64,000 nt of DNA, taken from Nocardioides baculatus. GTDB lineage: Bacteria; Actinomycetota; Actinomycetes; Propionibacteriales; Nocardioidaceae. Below the pieces are notes generated by a model. That model worked only from the letters and a program-made list of their open reading frames with translations. It did not search any database and was not told the DNA's origin. The translations under genes and the position numbers were made by a program. The stretch lies in NCBI RefSeq assembly GCF_016735675.1, contig NZ_JAERSG010000003.1, forward strand, positions 124,001 to 188,000. The letters are read 5' to 3'. This document shows positions 63,542 to 64,000 of the stretch, piece by piece; position 1 is the stretch's first letter; each line of letters begins with the position of its first letter.

Positions 63542-64000
63542 TGCCCGAGCCGAAGACGCTCTCCGGCGAGCCGGGCGGGTTCACCACCCTGCTGCGCGCC
63601 GCCCTCCCGGTCGTGCCGGGCGTCAACCAACTGCCCGGGGTCCGCAAGGGACCGGCGAGCGCGTTCACCGGCCTGTCCTACGCCCGACGGGGCGTCGTCG
63701 CCGAGCGCGCCCGCGTCGACGCGTACGCCGCCGTGTGCGGCTTCCCCCGCAAGGACGTCGTACCCCTCACCTACCCGCACATGCTGGCGTTCCCGCTCCA
63801 CATGGCGATCATGAGCGACCCGGCGTTCCCCTACCCCGCCATCGGCATGGTGCACGTGGAGAACGCGATCACCGCCCACCGCGCCATCGCGATCGGGGAG
63901 TCGCTCGACGTCACCACGTCCGTCGGCGCCCCGCGACCGCACGCCAAGGGCGTCCTGCTCGACTTCGTGACCACCGTCGCTGGCGAGGACGGGACGGCAT
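63541..64000 (+). CDS. MaoC-family (R)-3-hydroxyacyl dehydratase, HtdX-like (partial)
   Basis: Open to the window edge; 153 codons visible. The N-terminal region (PLTYPHMLAFPLHMAIM, PAIGMVHVENAITAHRAI) matches the N-terminal hot-dog half of HtdX, which dehydrates 3-hydroxyacyl-thioesters. Position directly after fabG4 is conserved in mycobacteria. The catalytic C-terminal hot-dog half lies outside the window. Confidence 0.82.
   Translation, partial: MPEPKTLSGEPGGFTTLLRAALPVVPGVNQLPGVRKGPASAFTGLSYARRGVVAERARVDAYAAVCGFPRKDVVPLTYPHMLAFPLHMAIMSDPAFPYPAIGMVHVENAITAHRAIAIGESLDVTTSVGAPRPHAKGVLLDFVTTVAGEDGTA

Overview
The window is 64 kb of very GC-rich, gene-dense chromosome from an actinobacterium, most likely a Nocardioides-like member of the Propionibacteriales. 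That placement is an inference from gene content and order: mycothiol ligase mshC, actinobacterial integration host factor mihF, the order pyr-mihF-gmk-rpoZ-coaBC-metK-priA-def-fmt-rsmB, and the fabG4/fadA2/htdX cluster. No rRNA, tRNA, CRISPR array, transposase or phage gene was seen. No stretch longer than 300 bases lacks a gene.

Layout: 1-3.2 kb holds trmI, an M50 site-2 protease and a RecB-like nuclease. 3.2-9.3 kb is a complete leftward peptide (Opp/Dpp-type) ABC transporter. 9.3-13.8 kb is a HAD phosphatase and metH. 13.9-24.1 kb is a mycothiol-centred housekeeping block (PAC2, mshC, a kinase-like SCO1664 protein, DUF3090, histidine phosphatase, corA, MFS, uppP, aldo/keto reductase, DUF5703, DUF427, rpe). 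24.2-28 kb holds a two-TM protein, a stand-alone LigD-type polymerase domain, a secreted protein and an AAA ATPase with an acidic repeat tail. 28-37.1 kb is the rsmB-fmt-def-priA-metK-coaBC-rpoZ-gmk-mihF block. 37.3-38.7 kb has two lipoproteins. 38.7-46.9 kb is carA-carB-pyrD-pyrK-pyrD-like-pyrF. 46.9-57.2 kb is an accessory island: collagen-like protein, ABC-F with an attenuator leader, two VOC proteins, DUF3060, phospholipase D, and a surface protein / ECF sigma / membrane anti-sigma-like module. 57.2-60.1 kb is pyrC-pyrB-pyrR. 60.2-64 kb is a methyltransferase and the fadA2/fabG4/MaoC fatty-acid cluster, cut by the window edge.

Regulation is unusually readable. About twenty genes start 6-8 nt after a TANNNT-like -10 box, so most promoters here look leaderless. 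Two divergent gene pairs share a 32-bp intergenic region holding both promoters. The two halves of the pyrimidine pathway, separated by the accessory island, each carry a near-identical PyrR-binding leader that would hide the ribosome binding site. Between pyrR and pyrB an 86-bp tandem duplication has made a 29-codon chimeric ORF that keeps both GTGA stop/start overlaps.

The best candidates for new biology are: (1) the surface protein / ECF sigma / membrane protein module at 53.5-57.2 kb, where sensor and neighbour share the same beta-domain repeats; (2) the PyrK plus catalytic-Cys-less PyrD-like pair next to a normal class 2 PyrD; (3) the MWIQD leader peptide with mutually exclusive hairpins in front of the ABC-F gene; (4) the duplicated PyrR leader and split pyr operon; and (5) dispersed palindromic elements read through in frame inside carA and pyrD.
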